From Clostridium sp. chh4-2 (lineage in GTDB: Bacteria; Bacillota; Clostridia; Lachnospirales; Lachnospiraceae): 64,000 bases of DNA. This document shows, in pieces, positions 42,301 through 51,405 of the stretch. Both the position numbers and the translations under genes were made by a program. The notes under the pieces were generated by a model. That model did not search any database. It was not told where the DNA came from and was given only the letters and a program-made list of their open reading frames with translations. The stretch spans positions 186,001 to 250,000 of the forward strand of contig NZ_PKUU01000001.1 of the NCBI RefSeq assembly GCF_002899675.1, in the 5' to 3' direction. How positions within the stretch are numbered: the stretch's first letter is position 1; each line of letters opens with the position of its first letter.

Positions 42301-43856
42301 CCCGTCAGCTGTTCAATCTGAAATGGAATCGGAACATCCGGATTGACAAACGTGCTGTACCGGTCAATGATCACGCCTTTTACAACCTTGACCGCGCCTA
42401 TCTCTATAATCCTGTTCTTCTTAGGGCTGAAACCCGTAGTCTCGATATCAAATACCACATAAGTATCGTCCAGGCTCTGATTCTTAGAATCCTCCACCAT
42501 CTGTTTCAGATCGTCCACCAGATACCCTTCCACCCCGTAAATAACTTTAAATTCGTCCCCTTTATCCAGGGCATGATTGGCGTCGGGATAGGCCTGGACA
42601 TTGCCGTGGTCTGTAACCGCGATGGCAGGCATTCCCCACTTTTTAGCCCTCTTTACAATATCCTTGACCTCGGAAACTCCGTCCATATCGCTCATCTTGG
42701 TATGGCAGTGCAGTTCCACCCGCTTTTCTAAGCTATTGTCCACCCGCTTGCTGGTAAAATCCTCGCATTTTTTAATTCCCCATACCGAACCGAGTGTCAG
42801 CTCGCCGTCGAATTTATCAATGGTGGTAATTCCGTTGATCTTGATGAAATTACCGGGTATGACCGCCGCCTGAATATCTTCCAGCGCCTCGTCCTTTGCG
42901 AACATCTTGACTGTTATGGTATCCGTAAAATCGGTGATCGTGTAGATGACAATGGTTTTTCCGCTTCCCAGAAGGCGGCTTTCCACTTTTAAAATCTTGC
43001 CGCGCAGGGTTACAGCCCCCATCTCTCCGTCAATCTTATCAATGGTTATGAAATTGTCCTCAAAATCTTTTCCGTAAAGCACATCCGGGTTATCCGTCCT
43101 GCGCCTGTATGTATTTTTATCCTGATAAGTCTTTTTGAACTTTGTATCCTTTTTCTCATCCTGATTTTGTTTTGGCGCAGGCTTTCCATCCCCGCTCTGC
43201 TTTGAAGCGTTCTTTCCATCCTCTGCGCCGGATGCCGCCTTTTTGTCGTCTCCACCGTCTTCCGCCTTTTTCATCAGGGCGGTTCTCTTAATCATTTCCT
43301 CGCCCTCTTTTATCATCTGGGCTTCTTTTTTCTCACTCAGCGCATTCTTCTGTGGTTCCGTGTATTCATAGATCACATCCACCGGCAGGCCGCACCGTTC
43401 GAAAAAGATCTTTTCCAATATATCTTTCAGTTCCCTTTCCTTTTCCCGGGCCACAAGCGTATCCTCTACGGTCATTTTAAGCTTGGTCTCTTCCGGGAAT
43501 TCCATTTTGGACTTTCGGAACATGTTATATTCAATTATGCTGTAATTCTTCAGTTCCATCAAAATACTGTCTTTATACACCTTTAAAAGCTTTTGAGGGG
43601 TATACTGGCTGGACAGATGGAATTTTTCGATAATCTTAATAGAGAGCTGTTTTCCCGGGAACAATTGGTTCTTAATTCCCGTCTCCAGCCCATATATATT
43701 CTGTTTATGGATCAGTCTCGGACTGACAATATAAATGCGAATAGAGCTTCTATCTCTGGTGGTGGATATCTTATCCACCTGAACCAGATTTAAAAGCTCA
43801 CGCACCTCATCCGTTATATGTAGATCCGGAAATACTTCTAAAAATGATTTTGCCAT
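39387..43856 (-). CDS. polC: DNA polymerase III alpha subunit, PolC type
   Basis: 1489 residues, the Gram-positive replicative polymerase. N-terminal domain with a charged Lys/Asp/Glu-rich spacer (about 190-245), an OB domain (about 255-370), PHP domain starting VELHCHTKMSDMDG (about 380), proofreading exonuclease YVVFDIETTGFSP (about 465), polymerase motif PDIDLNFSG (about 1015), and a C-terminal clamp-binding motif QLSLFDL at the very end. ATG is preceded by AAAAGG. Last gene of the run that begins with uppS. Confidence 0.97.
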   Translation of the reverse strand: MAKSFLEVFPDLHITDEVRELLNLVQVDKISTTRDRSSIRIYIVSPRLIHKQNIYGLETGIKNQLFPGKQLSIKIIEKFHLSSQYTPQKLLKVYKDSILMELKNYSIIEYNMFRKSKMEFPEETKLKMTVEDTLVAREKERELKDILEKIFFERCGLPVDVIYEYTEPQKNALSEKKEAQMIKEGEEMIKRTALMKKAEDGGDDKKAASGAEDGKNASKQSGDGKPAPKQNQDEKKDTKFKKTYQDKNTYRRRTDNPDVLYGKDFEDNFITIDKIDGEMGAVTLRGKILKVESRLLGSGKTIVIYTITDFTDTITVKMFAKDEALEDIQAAVIPGNFIKINGITTIDKFDGELTLGSVWGIKKCEDFTSKRVDNSLEKRVELHCHTKMSDMDGVSEVKDIVKRAKKWGMPAIAVTDHGNVQAYPDANHALDKGDEFKVIYGVEGYLVDDLKQMVEDSKNQSLDDTYVVFDIETTGFSPKKNRIIEIGAVKVVKGVIIDRYSTFVNPDVPIPFQIEQLTGINDNMVISSPKIDVVLPEFLEFCKDAVMVAHNADFDTGFIKYNAQRLGIDCRPTILDTVAMARLLLPNLNRFKLDTVAKALNISLANHHRAVDDAGATAEIFVAFVKMLKDRGIETLDQLNALNEMSPSVIKKLPTHHVIILAKNHVGRINLYRLISCSHIDYYARNPRIPKSVLNANREGLIIGSACEAGELYKAVLNGAPDTEIARLVNFYDYLEIQPLGNNAFMLRDEKSSVKTEEDLIEINKKIVTLGEQFGKPVCATCDVHFLDPEDEVYRRILMAGKGFSDCDDQAPLFLRTTEEMLKEFQYLGPNKAEEVVITNTRKIANMCEKISPVRPDKCPPVIEDSDATLRKICYDTAHNMYGEELPQIVVERLERELNSIISNGFAVMYIIAQKLVWKSNEDGYLVGSRGSVGSSFAATMSGITEVNPLSPHYYCEKCHYYDFYSDEVKKFSGMAGCDMPDKVCPVCGTPLKKDGFDIPFETFLGFKGDKEPDIDLNFSGEYQSKAHDYTEVIFGKGQTFRAGTIGTLADKTAFGYVKNYFEERGVRKRNCEIDRIVQGCVGVRRTTGQHPGGIIVLPLGEEIYSFTPVQRPANDMTTKTITTHFDYHSIDHNLLKLDILGHDDPTMIRMLQDLIGFDPVKDVPLDSREVMSLFQDTSALGITPDDIGGCKLGALGVPEFGTDFAMQMLIDTQPKYFSDLVRIAGLAHGTDVWLGNAQTLIQEGKATIQTAICTRDDIMIYLIQMGLEEGLSFTIMESVRKGKGLKPEWEEEMTSHGVPDWYIWSCKKIKYMFPKAHAAAYVMMAWRIAYCKVFYPLAYYAAFFSIRANGFSYELMCQGRDKLEYYLADYKKRMDTLSKKEQDTLRDMRIVQEMYARGFEFTPIDLYQAKANHFQIIDKKLMPSLSSIDGLGDKAAEAVVDAAKDGKFLSREDFRNRTKVSKTVCDLMGDLGLLGELPESNQLSLFDL

Positions 43857-43872
43857 GCCTTTTCATCACCCG

Positions 43873-44925
43873 TTACATCTTCTTTAATTCTTCCCTAAGG
43901 GCATTCAAAAGCTGATCCTCAGGAAGCTTCTTAACAACTTCTCCTTTGCGGATCAAAAGTCCTTCTCCAATTCCGCCGGCTATCCCGATATCCGCCTCTT
44001 TGGCTTCGCCAGGGCCGTTGACCACACATCCCATAACTGCTACCTTGATGTCCAAGTCCTCAAACTCCGCAGCCATCTGTTCCACCTGGTTTGCAAGGCC
44101 GATGAGATCGATCTTCGTTCTGCCGCAGGTCGGACAGGATACCACTTCGATGCCGCCTTTTCGAAGGCCCAAAGTCTTTAATATCATTTTAGCGGTCTTA
44201 ATCTCTTCCACCGGAGCCCCTGTCAGGGAAACCCGGATGGTGTCTCCGATTCCTTCATTTAAAATAATTCCCAGCCCCACTGAGGACTTTATATTTCCGG
44301 CTGTCAGCGTACCTGCTTCCGTAATTCCTACATGGAGAGGGTATTTCGTCTTTTTCGCAATAATTTCATGCGCCTTAACACACATCATCACGTCAGAAGA
44401 CTTGATGCTGATCACCAGATTATCATATCCCATCTTTTCGATAATGGAAACCTTATCCAGAGCGCTTTCTACAATCCCTTCCGCCGTCACTCCGCCATAC
44501 TTGGCCACCAGGTTCTTCTCTAACGAACCGCTGTTAACGCCCACGCGGATTGGAACATTATATTCTTTCGCCTTATCCACAACGGCCTGAACCCGCTCTA
44601 AGGAACCGATATTGCCCGGATTAATGCGGATTTTATCCGCGCCGCATTCGATGGATGCGATCGCCAGGCGATAGTCAAAGTGAATGTCCGCAACAAGGGG
44701 GATATGGATTTTCTTTTTTATGGAACGGAGCGCCTGGGCAGCTTCCATGGTGGGCACGGCTACACGGATGATGTCGCAGCCGGCCGCTTCCAGTTCCAGA
44801 ATCTGAGCAACCGTTTGGTTCACATCTTCCGTTTTCGTATTGCACATGGACTGGATCAGAATCGGATTTCCTCCGCCGATCACCCTGTCGCCTATATGAA
44901 TTTCCTTTGTATGATCTCGATACAT
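43873..44925 (-). CDS. ispG: 4-hydroxy-3-methylbut-2-en-1-yl diphosphate synthase
   Basis: 350 residues, next-to-last step of the MEP isoprenoid pathway. A TIM barrel starts GDRVIGGGNPILIQSMCNT; the 4Fe-4S cysteines are in SCPTCGRTK and GCVVNGPGEAKEADIG. AAGGAG precedes the ATG. Linked with dxr, cdsA and uppS, as in many clostridia. 16 bases before polC. Confidence 0.95.
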   Translation of the reverse strand: MYRDHTKEIHIGDRVIGGGNPILIQSMCNTKTEDVNQTVAQILELEAAGCDIIRVAVPTMEAAQALRSIKKKIHIPLVADIHFDYRLAIASIECGADKIRINPGNIGSLERVQAVVDKAKEYNVPIRVGVNSGSLEKNLVAKYGGVTAEGIVESALDKVSIIEKMGYDNLVISIKSSDVMMCVKAHEIIAKKTKYPLHVGITEAGTLTAGNIKSSVGLGIILNEGIGDTIRVSLTGAPVEEIKTAKMILKTLGLRKGGIEVVSCPTCGRTKIDLIGLANQVEQMAAEFEDLDIKVAVMGCVVNGPGEAKEADIGIAGGIGEGLLIRKGEVVKKLPEDQLLNALREELKKM

Positions 44926-44937
44926 GTTCGTTCTCCT

Positions 44938-45984
44938 TTAAAAGTAACTTTTAATATCATTATATAATACAAAGACCATCAATGTCATGAGCAGTACCAT
45001 TCCTGCCATATGAATCATACCTTCTTTTTCCCGGTCAACCGGCTTGCCTCTCACCGCTTCAAGGAATAAAAAGACAAGGCGTCCTCCGTCCAAAGCCGGA
45101 ATCGGAAGCAGATTCATGATTCCTAAGCTGGCGCTTAAAATCAAACACCAGTTGGAAATAGTAAGCAGCATAGCTTCCACACCGTACCGGCTGTTTTCAT
45201 TCACCGTACCGCCGATCATGGTAACAATCTTTATCGGTCCGGCCATAGCGTCTTCCGGCTTAATCTTCCGCTGGATCAGCATGCCAAGCCCCTGGAGGGT
45301 GGAACGGATATTATATTCGATCTCATAAGCGCTGTATTCAAGCATCTCCGGGATCGAATTAGTTTGCCTGTAAGTACCGTAAAACTGGAGTCCCATCAGA
45401 TACGTCTCATCCTCTTCGGAATACTTCGGAGTGATCACCGTCTGATACGTTTTTCCGGCTGACGGGCGCTCATAGGTCACATTCAGATCTTCTCCCTGAT
45501 GGAACATCAGATAGACCATGATATCACGATACGTCTTAATCTTCTGATTATTCAGCTTTTTAATCACATCTCCCGACTCTAACCCAGCCTCCGCCGCAGG
45601 ATACCCTTCCATGGTTTTTGCCACTTCAGGCGGGTCATAACCGGCAACTCCCACGATAATCATTGCGAACAGAAATGCCAGAATAAAGTTGAAAACCGGG
45701 CCGGCTGCTATAACCGTTATTCTGCCCCAGACGGATTTATTGTTAAATGCCCTCTCATCGCTTTCCTCTTCATCTTCACCCAGCATCATACAAGAGCCGC
45801 CAAACGGCAGGATCTTTAACGAATACCTGGTTTCTCCCTTCATAAAACTGAAAAGCCTGGGCCCCATACCTATCGAAAATTCAACCACTTTAATGCCGTT
45901 TAATTTGGCAAACAAAAAATGCCCGAATTCATGGACCAGCACAACCAGGCCAAATACCAGTATTGCCACAATAGTACTCAGCAA
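44938..45984 (-). CDS. rseP: RIP metalloprotease (site-2 protease)
   Basis: 348 residues with four membrane segments. Zinc motif HEFGH at 18-22 in the first helix, a PDZ domain (about 120-205, GYPAAEAGLESGDVIKKLNN), and the third zinc ligand in LLPIPALDGGRL. It cleaves transmembrane segments of anti-sigma factors and signal-peptide remnants. It may process the RsgI-like protein of this genome. Stop and start are 1-13 bases from dxr and ispG. Confidence 0.92.
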   Translation of the reverse strand: MLSTIVAILVFGLVVLVHEFGHFLFAKLNGIKVVEFSIGMGPRLFSFMKGETRYSLKILPFGGSCMMLGEDEEESDERAFNNKSVWGRITVIAAGPVFNFILAFLFAMIIVGVAGYDPPEVAKTMEGYPAAEAGLESGDVIKKLNNQKIKTYRDIMVYLMFHQGEDLNVTYERPSAGKTYQTVITPKYSEEDETYLMGLQFYGTYRQTNSIPEMLEYSAYEIEYNIRSTLQGLGMLIQRKIKPEDAMAGPIKIVTMIGGTVNENSRYGVEAMLLTISNWCLILSASLGIMNLLPIPALDGGRLVFLFLEAVRGKPVDREKEGMIHMAGMVLLMTLMVFVLYNDIKSYF

Positions 45985-45985
45985 A

Positions 45986-47128
45986 TTACCACCTGCTTTC
46001 TAAAAATTCATAAGTCTCTGCCTCTGCCTCAAGTATCTTATCTACAGTTGGTTCTTTTACCGCCTGATGGTGGTTCATCGCTTCTTCAATCATTTCCGTA
46101 ATATCTAAATACCGGATCTCACGGTTCAAAAATTTCTTGACCGCAAGCTCATTGGCCGCGTTAAAAACGGTCGGCATCGATCCCCCTGTTTTCCCGGCTT
46201 CATATGCAAGCCTGAGCCCTTTAAAATTATGAAAATCCGGTGCTTCAAATGTTATGCTTTTCAGAGCCGCAAAATCCAGCCTCTCCCCCGGCAAATATCT
46301 CCTTTCCGGGTAATAAAGCGCATATTGGATCGGCAGCTTCATATCCGGAGTTCCAAGCTGGGCCATAACCGCTCCGTCATTAAACTGTATCATCGAATGG
46401 ATTACGCTCTGAGGCTGTACAACCACCTGAACCTGATCCATCTCAACGCCAAACAGCCACTTCGCTTCCATGACCTCCAGACCTTTATTCACCATAGTAG
46501 AGGAATCAATGGTAATCTTCTGTCCCATAGCCCAGTTGGGATGTTTCAGGGCGTCTTCCACACGCACATCCGCCATCTGCTCTCTTGTTCTTCCCCGGAA
46601 CGGACCGCCGGACGCAGTCAGCAGGATCTTATGGATCTCTTTTTTATTCTCTCCGTTAAGACATTGGAAAATGGCGCTGTGTTCACTGTCCACAGGCAGA
46701 ATCCGAACGTGTTTCTCTTCAGCCAGTTTCATAATAATATGTCCGGCTGTAACCAATGTTTCTTTGTTGGCCAGGGCAATGTCCTTCCCCGCTTCCATGG
46801 CGGCAATCGTCGGGCGGATTCCGATCATTCCCACAACCGCAGTCACCACAATCTCAGCAGACGGTTCCGTAGCCGCCTCGATCAGCCCATCCATGCCGGA
46901 AACCACCTTCGTATCCAGATCGGATATGAGTGCGGCCAGTTCTTTTGCTTTTTTCTCATCCCACACGCAGACAATAGACGGATGGAACTCCCTGATCTGC
47001 TGTTCCAAAACCACAATATTACTCCCGGCAGCCAAAGCGGTAACCTGTATATCCTTTTGGTTTCTAACCACCTCTAAGGTCTGGGTTCCTATGGAACCAG
47101 TTGATCCCAAAATTGAAATCTTCTTCAT
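45986..47128 (-). CDS. dxr: 1-deoxy-D-xylulose 5-phosphate reductoisomerase
   Basis: 380 residues, first committed enzyme of the MEP pathway. NADPH loop ILGSTGSIGTQTLEV, metal and substrate motif PVDSEHSAIFQ, TASGGPFRGR and HPNWAMGQKITIDSSTMVNKG. Length and motifs are standard. It sits two bases before rseP and 12 after cdsA. Confidence 0.96.
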   Translation of the reverse strand: MKKISILGSTGSIGTQTLEVVRNQKDIQVTALAAGSNIVVLEQQIREFHPSIVCVWDEKKAKELAALISDLDTKVVSGMDGLIEAATEPSAEIVVTAVVGMIGIRPTIAAMEAGKDIALANKETLVTAGHIIMKLAEEKHVRILPVDSEHSAIFQCLNGENKKEIHKILLTASGGPFRGRTREQMADVRVEDALKHPNWAMGQKITIDSSTMVNKGLEVMEAKWLFGVEMDQVQVVVQPQSVIHSMIQFNDGAVMAQLGTPDMKLPIQYALYYPERRYLPGERLDFAALKSITFEAPDFHNFKGLRLAYEAGKTGGSMPTVFNAANELAVKKFLNREIRYLDITEMIEEAMNHHQAVKEPTVDKILEAEAETYEFLESRW

Positions 47129-47139
47129 GGTTTTAACTC

Positions 47140-47940
47140 CTAACGTAAAAATAATATGGCAAAGTAGATGGCCGGAGCCGTAAACAGCATGCTGTCAAAC
47201 CGGTCCAGAATCCCCCCATGCCCAGGGATCAGATGTCCATAATCCTTAATATTATGGTTCCTCTTAATTGCGGACGCCGCCAGATCCCCGATCTGCGAAA
47301 TCACCGCCGCAATTGCGCAGGCTGCCGAGCAGGCCAGCTGTGGATTCGACATCTCTCTCATATGGGAACCGAAAAAGCATGCGTAGATAAATCCCAAAAC
47401 CGCCGCTCCGGCCACTCCTCCCACGGCTCCTTCAATTGATTTTTTAGGGCTTAACACCGGCGCCAGCTTGTGTTTTCCCAGCAGCATACCGCTGCAGTAG
47501 GCACAGGTGTCGCATCCCCAGGAACTGAGGAATATAAGCCAGACGAGATATCTTCCATCCGGAATCACCCTCACCTGATAGAGGTAAGAAAGCATGACGG
47601 CCGCATAGAAAATGCCGAAAAATGCAACTGTCACCTCTTCTGTTTTATACTTCGGAAATGTAAAAACATAGACCGACATCAGAAGCATCAGGGCTGCAAT
47701 CACCATCAGCATCACATACTGCTGGCCTTCAAACCACAGAAGTCCGTAATAAGATATTACAGTCAGGTATCCGATAACGCCAAGAGGATTTTTCTCTATC
47801 TTCATCACGCGGTATAATTCAAACAAACCTATCAATGAAATCATTCCCGTTGTAAGAAAAAGTATACTGCCGCCGCTCACCACTACAAAAAGCGCAATGA
47901 TGACCAGAATGATTCCGCTAATCAACCGGGTTGTAAACAT
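47140..47940 (-). CDS. cdsA: Phosphatidate cytidylyltransferase
   Basis: 266 residues with about eight membrane helices. Makes CDP-diacylglycerol. The family signature near the C-terminus is SQIGDLAASAIKRNHNIKDYGHLIPGHGGILDRFDS, with the D-D metal site. GAGGAGG precedes the ATG. Operon: uppS-cdsA-dxr-rseP-ispG-polC. Confidence 0.95.
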   Translation of the reverse strand: MFTTRLISGIILVIIALFVVVSGGSILFLTTGMISLIGLFELYRVMKIEKNPLGVIGYLTVISYYGLLWFEGQQYVMLMVIAALMLLMSVYVFTFPKYKTEEVTVAFFGIFYAAVMLSYLYQVRVIPDGRYLVWLIFLSSWGCDTCAYCSGMLLGKHKLAPVLSPKKSIEGAVGGVAGAAVLGFIYACFFGSHMREMSNPQLACSAACAIAAVISQIGDLAASAIKRNHNIKDYGHLIPGHGGILDRFDSMLFTAPAIYFAILFLR

Positions 47941-47958
47941 GCCGTCCCTCCTCTTTTG

Positions 47959-48681
47959 TTATTTTGCTCCGCCAAAGCGCCGTTCCCTACTATTATATTG
48001 AACAATAGCTTTTTTTAATTCATCCATATTAAAATCAGGCCACAAACAGTCCGTCACATAGATTTCCGTATAAGCCAGCTGCCAAAGCAGATAGTTTGAC
48101 AGACGCAGCTCCCCGCTGGTGCGGATTAAAAGATCCGGGTCCGGCATAGAAGCCGTATCCAGATAAGAATTAAATACCTCTTCATTCATATCTTCCGGCA
48201 GAATCTTCTGTTCCTGGCAGTCTTTCATCACATGCTTTACCGCGCGGACGATCTCATCACGTCCTCCGTAATTGACGGCAATTACAAATGTGAGGCCGGT
48301 ATTCTCTTTTGTTTCCTGTTCCAAACGGTTAATGCCATCGATAATGTCCTGGTCAAACCGCCTCCGGTCCCCAATCATCTTAACACGGACGTTATTTGCA
48401 GAAGCCACTTTTAAAAGCCGTACCATATAGTAGCGGAACAGCTGCATAAGAGCTCCCACCTCTTCCGACGACCTTTTCCAGTTTTCTGTTGAAAATCCGT
48501 ATACGGTCAGATATTGGATACCCAGGCGGGCTGCGTTCTCAACCGTCTTTTCCACTGTGACACAGCCTTCTTTATGGCCTAACGATCTGGGAAGACCTCT
48601 TTTTTTCGCCCATCTGCCATTACCGTCCAAAATGATCGCCACATGGCCCGGTATCACCATATTTTCAAATTCTGCTGCCAT
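47959..48681 (-). CDS. uppS: Isoprenyl transferase (undecaprenyl diphosphate synthase)
   Basis: 240 residues. Builds the lipid carrier for cell-wall synthesis. Motifs: HVAIILDGNGRWAKKRGLPRSLGH with the catalytic Asp, YGFSTENWKRS, and the late DLLIRTSGELRLSNYLLWQLAYTEIY. GAGGGAG precedes the ATG. A terminator lies between frr and this gene, so it may head its own transcript. Confidence 0.96.
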   Translation of the reverse strand: MAAEFENMVIPGHVAIILDGNGRWAKKRGLPRSLGHKEGCVTVEKTVENAARLGIQYLTVYGFSTENWKRSSEEVGALMQLFRYYMVRLLKVASANNVRVKMIGDRRRFDQDIIDGINRLEQETKENTGLTFVIAVNYGGRDEIVRAVKHVMKDCQEQKILPEDMNEEVFNSYLDTASMPDPDLLIRTSGELRLSNYLLWQLAYTEIYVTDCLWPDFNMDELKKAIVQYNSRERRFGGAK

Positions 48682-48735
48682 ACAATTCTCCCTCGTTCAC
48701 ACAATTCATCACATTTTCAAAATAATTCAATCTAA

Positions 48736-48763
48736 AAACAGGGACAGGTTTAGAGCCTGTCCC
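48736..48763 (-). terminator. Terminator or attenuator between frr and uppS
   Basis: CCTGTCCC (48756-48763) and GGGACAGG (48741-48748) make an 8-bp stem; on the minus strand TTTTT follows after two bases. It splits the otherwise continuous housekeeping run. Confidence 0.75.
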
Positions 48764-48776
48764 CGCCATCCTCTTA

Positions 48777-49331
48777 CTAAACGGTAAGAATCTCTTTTGT
48801 CTTCGCTTCGATGGCTTTATCTACCTTTTCCACCATCTTATCCGTCAACTTCTGGATCTTTTCTTCCGCTAAATCCCGGTCATCTTCTGAAATCTCATTG
48901 GATTTCTCCATCTTTTTGAATACATCATTGGCATCCCTACGGATATTACGAAGCGCTACTTTACAGGCTTCGCCCTTTTTCTTCACATCTTTTGCCAGAT
49001 CTTTTCTGCGCTCTTCCGTCAGTTCAGGGAATACCAGACGGATCGTGTTGCCGTCATTGGTCGGATTAATTCCCAAATCTGAAGTAAGAATTGCTTTTTC
49101 AATCCCTTTTAAAAGCCCTTTTTCCCAAGGCTGAATCACAATCATTCTGGCTTCCGGCACGGATATGTTGCCCACCTGCTGAAGCGGAGTCAGTGTTCCG
49201 TAATAATCTACTTTGATCTTATCGAGCACATGCGGGTTTGCACGTCCGGCACGGATCGACGCGTATTCCTCCTGAAGTACCTCCAAAGATTTTTCCATCT
49301 TCTCCTCATACATCTTCAATTTTTCCTGCAT
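48777..49331 (-). CDS. frr: Ribosome recycling factor
   Basis: 184 residues of the three-helix plus beta-barrel RRF. Marks: SIRAGRANPHVLDKIKVDYYG, IVIQPWEK and RVLRNIRRDAND (here RKDLAKDVKKKGEACKVALRNIRRDAND). Releases ribosomes after termination with EF-G. AGGAGG precedes the ATG, 13 bases after pyrH. Confidence 0.97.
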   Translation of the reverse strand: MQEKLKMYEEKMEKSLEVLQEEYASIRAGRANPHVLDKIKVDYYGTLTPLQQVGNISVPEARMIVIQPWEKGLLKGIEKAILTSDLGINPTNDGNTIRLVFPELTEERRKDLAKDVKKKGEACKVALRNIRRDANDVFKKMEKSNEISEDDRDLAEEKIQKLTDKMVEKVDKAIEAKTKEILTV

Positions 49332-49344
49332 AATTCCCTCCTGA

Positions 49345-50046
49345 TTATACGGTCACCACTGTGCCGTTAATTTTACCCTGCATCGCATTCGCAATGCTGT
49401 CTTTTTCATTCAAATCAAATACAGCCATAGGCATCTTATGCTCCATGCACATAATTGACGCAGTGAGGTCAACCACAGCTAGCTGCTTATCAATCACTTC
49501 CTGAATGCTGATGGTATCATAGCGCTTCGCATCCGGATTCACCTTAGGATCGCTGTCATATACTCCGTCAATGGACTTCGCAAGCAAAATACAGTCCGCA
49601 TCCATCTCGATCGCCCTTAACGTGATGCCGGTATCCGTTGAAAAATAAGGATGTCCCGTTCCGCCTGCAAAGAATACCACCATTCCATGTTCAAAATACT
49701 TATTCGCCCGATCCTTTGAAAACAGCTTTGTCATGGAGCCGCATTCAAACGGGGTCAGAATCTGTGTTTTCATACCTGCATTGCGGAAAATCTCTGATAC
49801 GTAAATGCAGTTCATAACAGTTGCCAGCATACCGATCTGATCCGCTTTGGTACGGTCAATCGCATTGCTGGTGCGCCCTCTCCAGAAATTACCGCCGCCG
49901 ATCACGATGCCGACCTGAACGCCTGCATCCACCGAAATCTTAACCTGTCTGGCTACTTCTTTCACCGTATCTTCATCAAAACCTGTCTTTTTCGGACCGG
50001 CAAGAGCTTCACCGCTTAATTTTAATAATACCCGATTCATCTTCAT
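49345..50046 (-). CDS. pyrH: Uridylate kinase
   Basis: 233 residues from the ATG at 50046, which has AGGGAG nine bases upstream; the open frame to 50199 is a spurious extension. The hexameric UMP kinase of bacteria: VLLKLSGEALAG, GVQVGIVIGGGNFWRGR, and GTGHPYFSTDTGITLRAIE. Makes UDP from UMP, complementing uraA-upp salvage. Confidence 0.96.
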   Translation of the reverse strand: MKMNRVLLKLSGEALAGPKKTGFDEDTVKEVARQVKISVDAGVQVGIVIGGGNFWRGRTSNAIDRTKADQIGMLATVMNCIYVSEIFRNAGMKTQILTPFECGSMTKLFSKDRANKYFEHGMVVFFAGGTGHPYFSTDTGITLRAIEMDADCILLAKSIDGVYDSDPKVNPDAKRYDTISIQEVIDKQLAVVDLTASIMCMEHKMPMAVFDLNEKDSIANAMQGKINGTVVTV

Positions 50047-50215
50047 CAGACTAATCTCCCTGCAATCTATTATTCTTCTGTTTGTCTTGTATATCATACC
50101 ATACTTCCATGAAATTGAAAAGAGAGAAATCCGCTCCCTCACAGAAAAAGGGACTTTATGTTCATCCAGTGTTTTTGCACCAAAGCATCGAATGTTCATC
50201 GTCCCTTATTCCGTA

Positions 50216-51298
50216 TTATTTAAACTTTTCTACCTGCTGGTTAATCAGTTCCATGTCCTCAAAGTAGTTAATCTTCATCGCATTCTTCACGTCGGTAAGC
50301 GTCTTGGCAGCTGTTTCATGTGCCTTTTGGCTTCCTTCCTTCAAAATACGGAAGATCTCAGGAATATCCTTTTCAAACTCTTTCCTGCGGCTGCGGATCG
50401 GTTCTAATTCCTCCTGCAATACGGAATTGAGGAAACGTTTCACCTTTACATCTCCTAAACCGCCGCGGGTATAATGAGCCTTCAGTTCATCCAAACACTG
50501 ATAATCCGGTAAATACCGCTCAAAGTGCTCGTCCCGGCAGAATGCATCCAGATAAATGAACACCGGATTTCCTTCCACCTGTCCCGGATCAGAAACCTTC
50601 AGATGATTCGGGTCTGTGAACATGCTCATAATCTTCTGTTTCACCTCATCTTCGGAATCGGACAGATAAATACAGTTATTTAAGGATTTGCTCATCTTGG
50701 CTTTTCCATCGATGCCAGGAAGGCGCAGACATGCTTTATTGTCCGGAAGCAGGATATCCGGCTCCACCAAAGTTTCACCGTAAACGGAGTTAAACTTGCG
50801 GACGATCTCCTTGGTCTGCTCTAACATAGGCAGCTGGTCTTCTCCTACCGGCACAGTAGTCGCTTTAAATGCCGTAATGTCCGCAGCCTGGCTGATCGGA
50901 TATGTGAAGAATCCAACCGGAATGCTGGCTTCAAAATTCCTCATCTGAATCTCGGATTTCACCGTAGGATTTCTCTGAAGTCTGGATACCGTCACCAAAT
51001 TCATATAATAAAAGGACAATTCACATAATTCCGAAATCTGTGATTGTACAAACAGCGTAGATTTTGCCGGATCAAGTCCGCAAGCGAGATAATCCAACGC
51101 TACCTCGATTATGTTCTGCCGAACCTTCTCCGGATTATCCGCATTGTCCGTCAATGCCTGCGCATCCGCAATCATAATGTAGATTTCATCATACTGGCCT
51201 GAATTCTGAAGTTCTACCCTGCGCTTTAAAGACCCTACATAATGGCCTACATGCAGCCTTCCGGTAGGCCTGTCACCAGTTAAAATTATTTTACCCAT
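50216..51298 (-). CDS. trpS: Tryptophanyl-tRNA synthetase
   Basis: 360 residues, class I synthetase. [17 protein letters not shown] holds the HIGH-type motif, and [10 protein letters not shown] the KMSKS loop. The ATG at 51298 has GGAGG seven bases upstream. It lies between tsf and pyrH, an uncommon place. No T-box leader is visible in the 107 bases upstream. Confidence 0.95.
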   Translation of the reverse strand: MGKIILTGDRPTGRLHVGHYVGSLKRRVELQNSGQYDEIYIMIADAQALTDNADNPEKVRQNIIEVALDYLACGLDPAKSTLFVQSQISELCELSFYYMNLVTVSRLQRNPTVKSEIQMRNFEASIPVGFFTYPISQAADITAFKATTVPVGEDQLPMLEQTKEIVRKFNSVYGETLVEPDILLPDNKACLRLPGIDGKAKMSKSLNNCIYLSDSEDEVKQKIMSMFTDPNHLKVSDPGQVEGNPVFIYLDAFCRDEHFERYLPDYQCLDELKAHYTRGGLGDVKVKRFLNSVLQEELEPIRSRRKEFEKDIPEIFRILKEGSQKAHETAAKTLTDVKNAMKINYFEDMELINQQVEKFK

Positions 51299-51366
51299 CT
51301 TATGTCCTCCAACAGTCATCTATTATTGCTTAAATAAAATCCTGATTTATTTCAATCATAGGTTTT

Positions 51367-51396
51367 AGTATACCATAAGAATCAGGATAGTTACAA
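51367..51396 (-). promoter_or_regulatory. Promoter of trpS
   Basis: TTGTAA (51396-51391) and TATACT (51372-51367) on the minus strand, 18 bp apart, about 70 bases upstream of the start codon. Confidence 0.5.
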
Positions 51397-51405
51397 TAAC
51401 TTTCA

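Noticed and set aside
49345..50199. A 284-aa form of pyrH
   Set aside because: The N-terminal extension has no ribosome-binding site; the ATG at 50046 has one and gives the family length.
51299..51405. T-box leader upstream of trpS
   Set aside because: Only about 107 bases are available, with no T-box sequence or terminator-antiterminator pair.
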